Of a stretch of 64,000 nucleotides of DNA, positions 63,473-64,000 are shown in pieces; position 1 is the first letter of the stretch; the number at the start of each line of letters is the position of its first letter. The translations under genes were made by a program, and so were the position numbers. The DNA comes from Paenibacillaceae bacterium. GTDB lineage: Bacteria > Bacillota > Clostridia > Lachnospirales > Lachnospiraceae. Location of the stretch: NCBI GenBank assembly GCA_015057705.1, contig SVDU01000025.1, positions 1 through 64,000 of the forward strand, read 5' to 3'. A model generated the notes under the pieces. It saw only the letters and a list, made by a program, of their open reading frames with translations. It did not search any database and was not told where the DNA came from.

Positions 63473-64000
63473 TTATATAATGGATTTTAAAATTTCCCGC
63501 AACGCATGATACTGCATTGCATAACCCTCTGCACCATTTTTTGCTTTATCTTCTTTTATAATTTTCTTTGCATCAACAAGTTCCAAATCGGACAGAGCGT
63601 CAAACACCACCAGATGAGGCTCCAAAGTCAAAAATCCTTCATAGCCTTCGCTCAGAAGAGCCCGCTCTAAGATCTCTCTGATCCGGCCCTCACCGGTACC
63701 GCACACCACATTTTCTTTATCTGATGCAACTGCATCTTTGATATGGATGTAGGCAACGTAATCCTTTATTAAATCCCAGCAGTCAACAGGATCTTCATTG
63801 CACTGCACATAGTTGGCAAAATCAAATGCACTGAGAAAACAGGGATCTGATAATGCCTCCATAAGGTTTTTGCACCTGATTCCGGTATCGCCATAAATAT
63901 CTTTTTCATTTTCATGGATCAGAATAATTCCATAGCTCTTTGCTATTTTTAAAAACCCTCTCATTCTGTCAATTACTTTATCCCTGTAATGATCCGGATC
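63473..64000 (-). CDS. Sugar phosphate isomerase/epimerase family protein (5' end outside window)
   Basis: The frame is open to the window edge (12 codons beyond the in-frame ATG at 63964: DPDHYRDKVIDR). The visible 175 residues are the C-terminal part of a TIM-barrel isomerase: YGIILIHENEKDIYGD, FLSAFDFANYVQC (metal ligand Asp), YVAYIHIKDAVA, EGFLTLEPHLV. First visible gene of the catabolic cluster. Confidence 0.85.
   Translation of the reverse strand, partial: DPDHYRDKVIDRMRGFLKIAKSYGIILIHENEKDIYGDTGIRCKNLMEALSDPCFLSAFDFANYVQCNEDPVDCWDLIKDYVAYIHIKDAVASDKENVVCGTGEGRIREILERALLSEGYEGFLTLEPHLVVFDALSDLELVDAKKIIKEDKAKNGAEGYAMQYHALREILKSII

Overview
The window looks like a chromosome segment from an anaerobic Firmicute of class Clostridia, most likely Lachnospiraceae (Lacrimispora / Clostridium saccharolyticum-like). 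The basis is codon and base use, strong AGGAGG ribosome sites, Clostridia-type T-boxes and a Mn riboswitch, a non-discriminating AspRS with GatCAB, and several CUT1 sugar ABC systems with YesM/YesN-type regulators. Species cannot be fixed from the sequence alone.

Left third (1-23,600), the most unusual part. An iron-uptake operon, feoA-feoB-small ORF on the minus strand, is divergent from a DtxR/MntR-type regulator. Its feoB is cut into four segments by three separate DNA elements. Element A is 2,439 bp, B is 6,951 bp and C is 10,757 bp. Each carries its own large serine recombinase, whose 3' end abuts one junction. Joining the four segments through the short identities at the junctions (CACCGGA, CATGTG, TTTCC on the feoB sense strand) gives exactly 2,148 nt, an uninterrupted 715-codon feoB plus stop. 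Joining the ends of each element recreates an imperfect palindrome of the kind expected for a serine-integrase attP, centred on AC, TG and TT respectively. So the three elements look independently and precisely excisable, like skin, nif or fdxN elements but stacked in one gene. Their cargo is not phage-like. A carries a Lys/Glu/Thr-rich lipoprotein. B carries a chemoreceptor, a VanW-domain protein and a CcdA-thioredoxin fusion. C carries a GH42 glycosidase, an ABC sugar importer and a two-component system. A group II intron 5' end sits just past the hairpin that ends the feo operon.

Middle (23,600-35,430). Here lie an NADP isocitrate dehydrogenase and a LysR regulator. A T-box-controlled operon, aspS(nd)-gatC-gatA-gatB-aminotransferase, makes Asn-tRNA and/or Gln-tRNA by transamidation. 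A MarR-MFS efflux pair has a palindromic operator. MntP manganese exporter sits under a yybP-ykoY Mn riboswitch.

Rhamnogalacturonan cluster (35,430-49,790, minus strand): YesU-like protein, membrane-anchored AraC regulator, LplB/YtcP/solute-binding importer, PL26-type exo-lyase, a PL11 lyase fused to a CE12-like acetylesterase, GH105 hydrolase and a polysaccharide deacetylase. Together they could take pectin rhamnogalacturonan I from lysis and import to unsaturated disaccharide cleavage.

Right end (49,980-64,000). This holds an HD-GYP protein, tyrS under a Tyr T-box, aroD, and an exported FAD/FMN flavoprotein reductase. A VanRS-like two-component system lies next to an ABC-2 transporter whose ATPase gene is split by a -1 frameshift at an A7 run. 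An IS1182-like transposase remnant follows, then a sugar-acid/inositol-type catabolic cluster (two TIM-barrel isomerases, two Gfo/Idh/MocA dehydrogenases), the last gene running off the window. No rRNA, tRNA or CRISPR array was seen.
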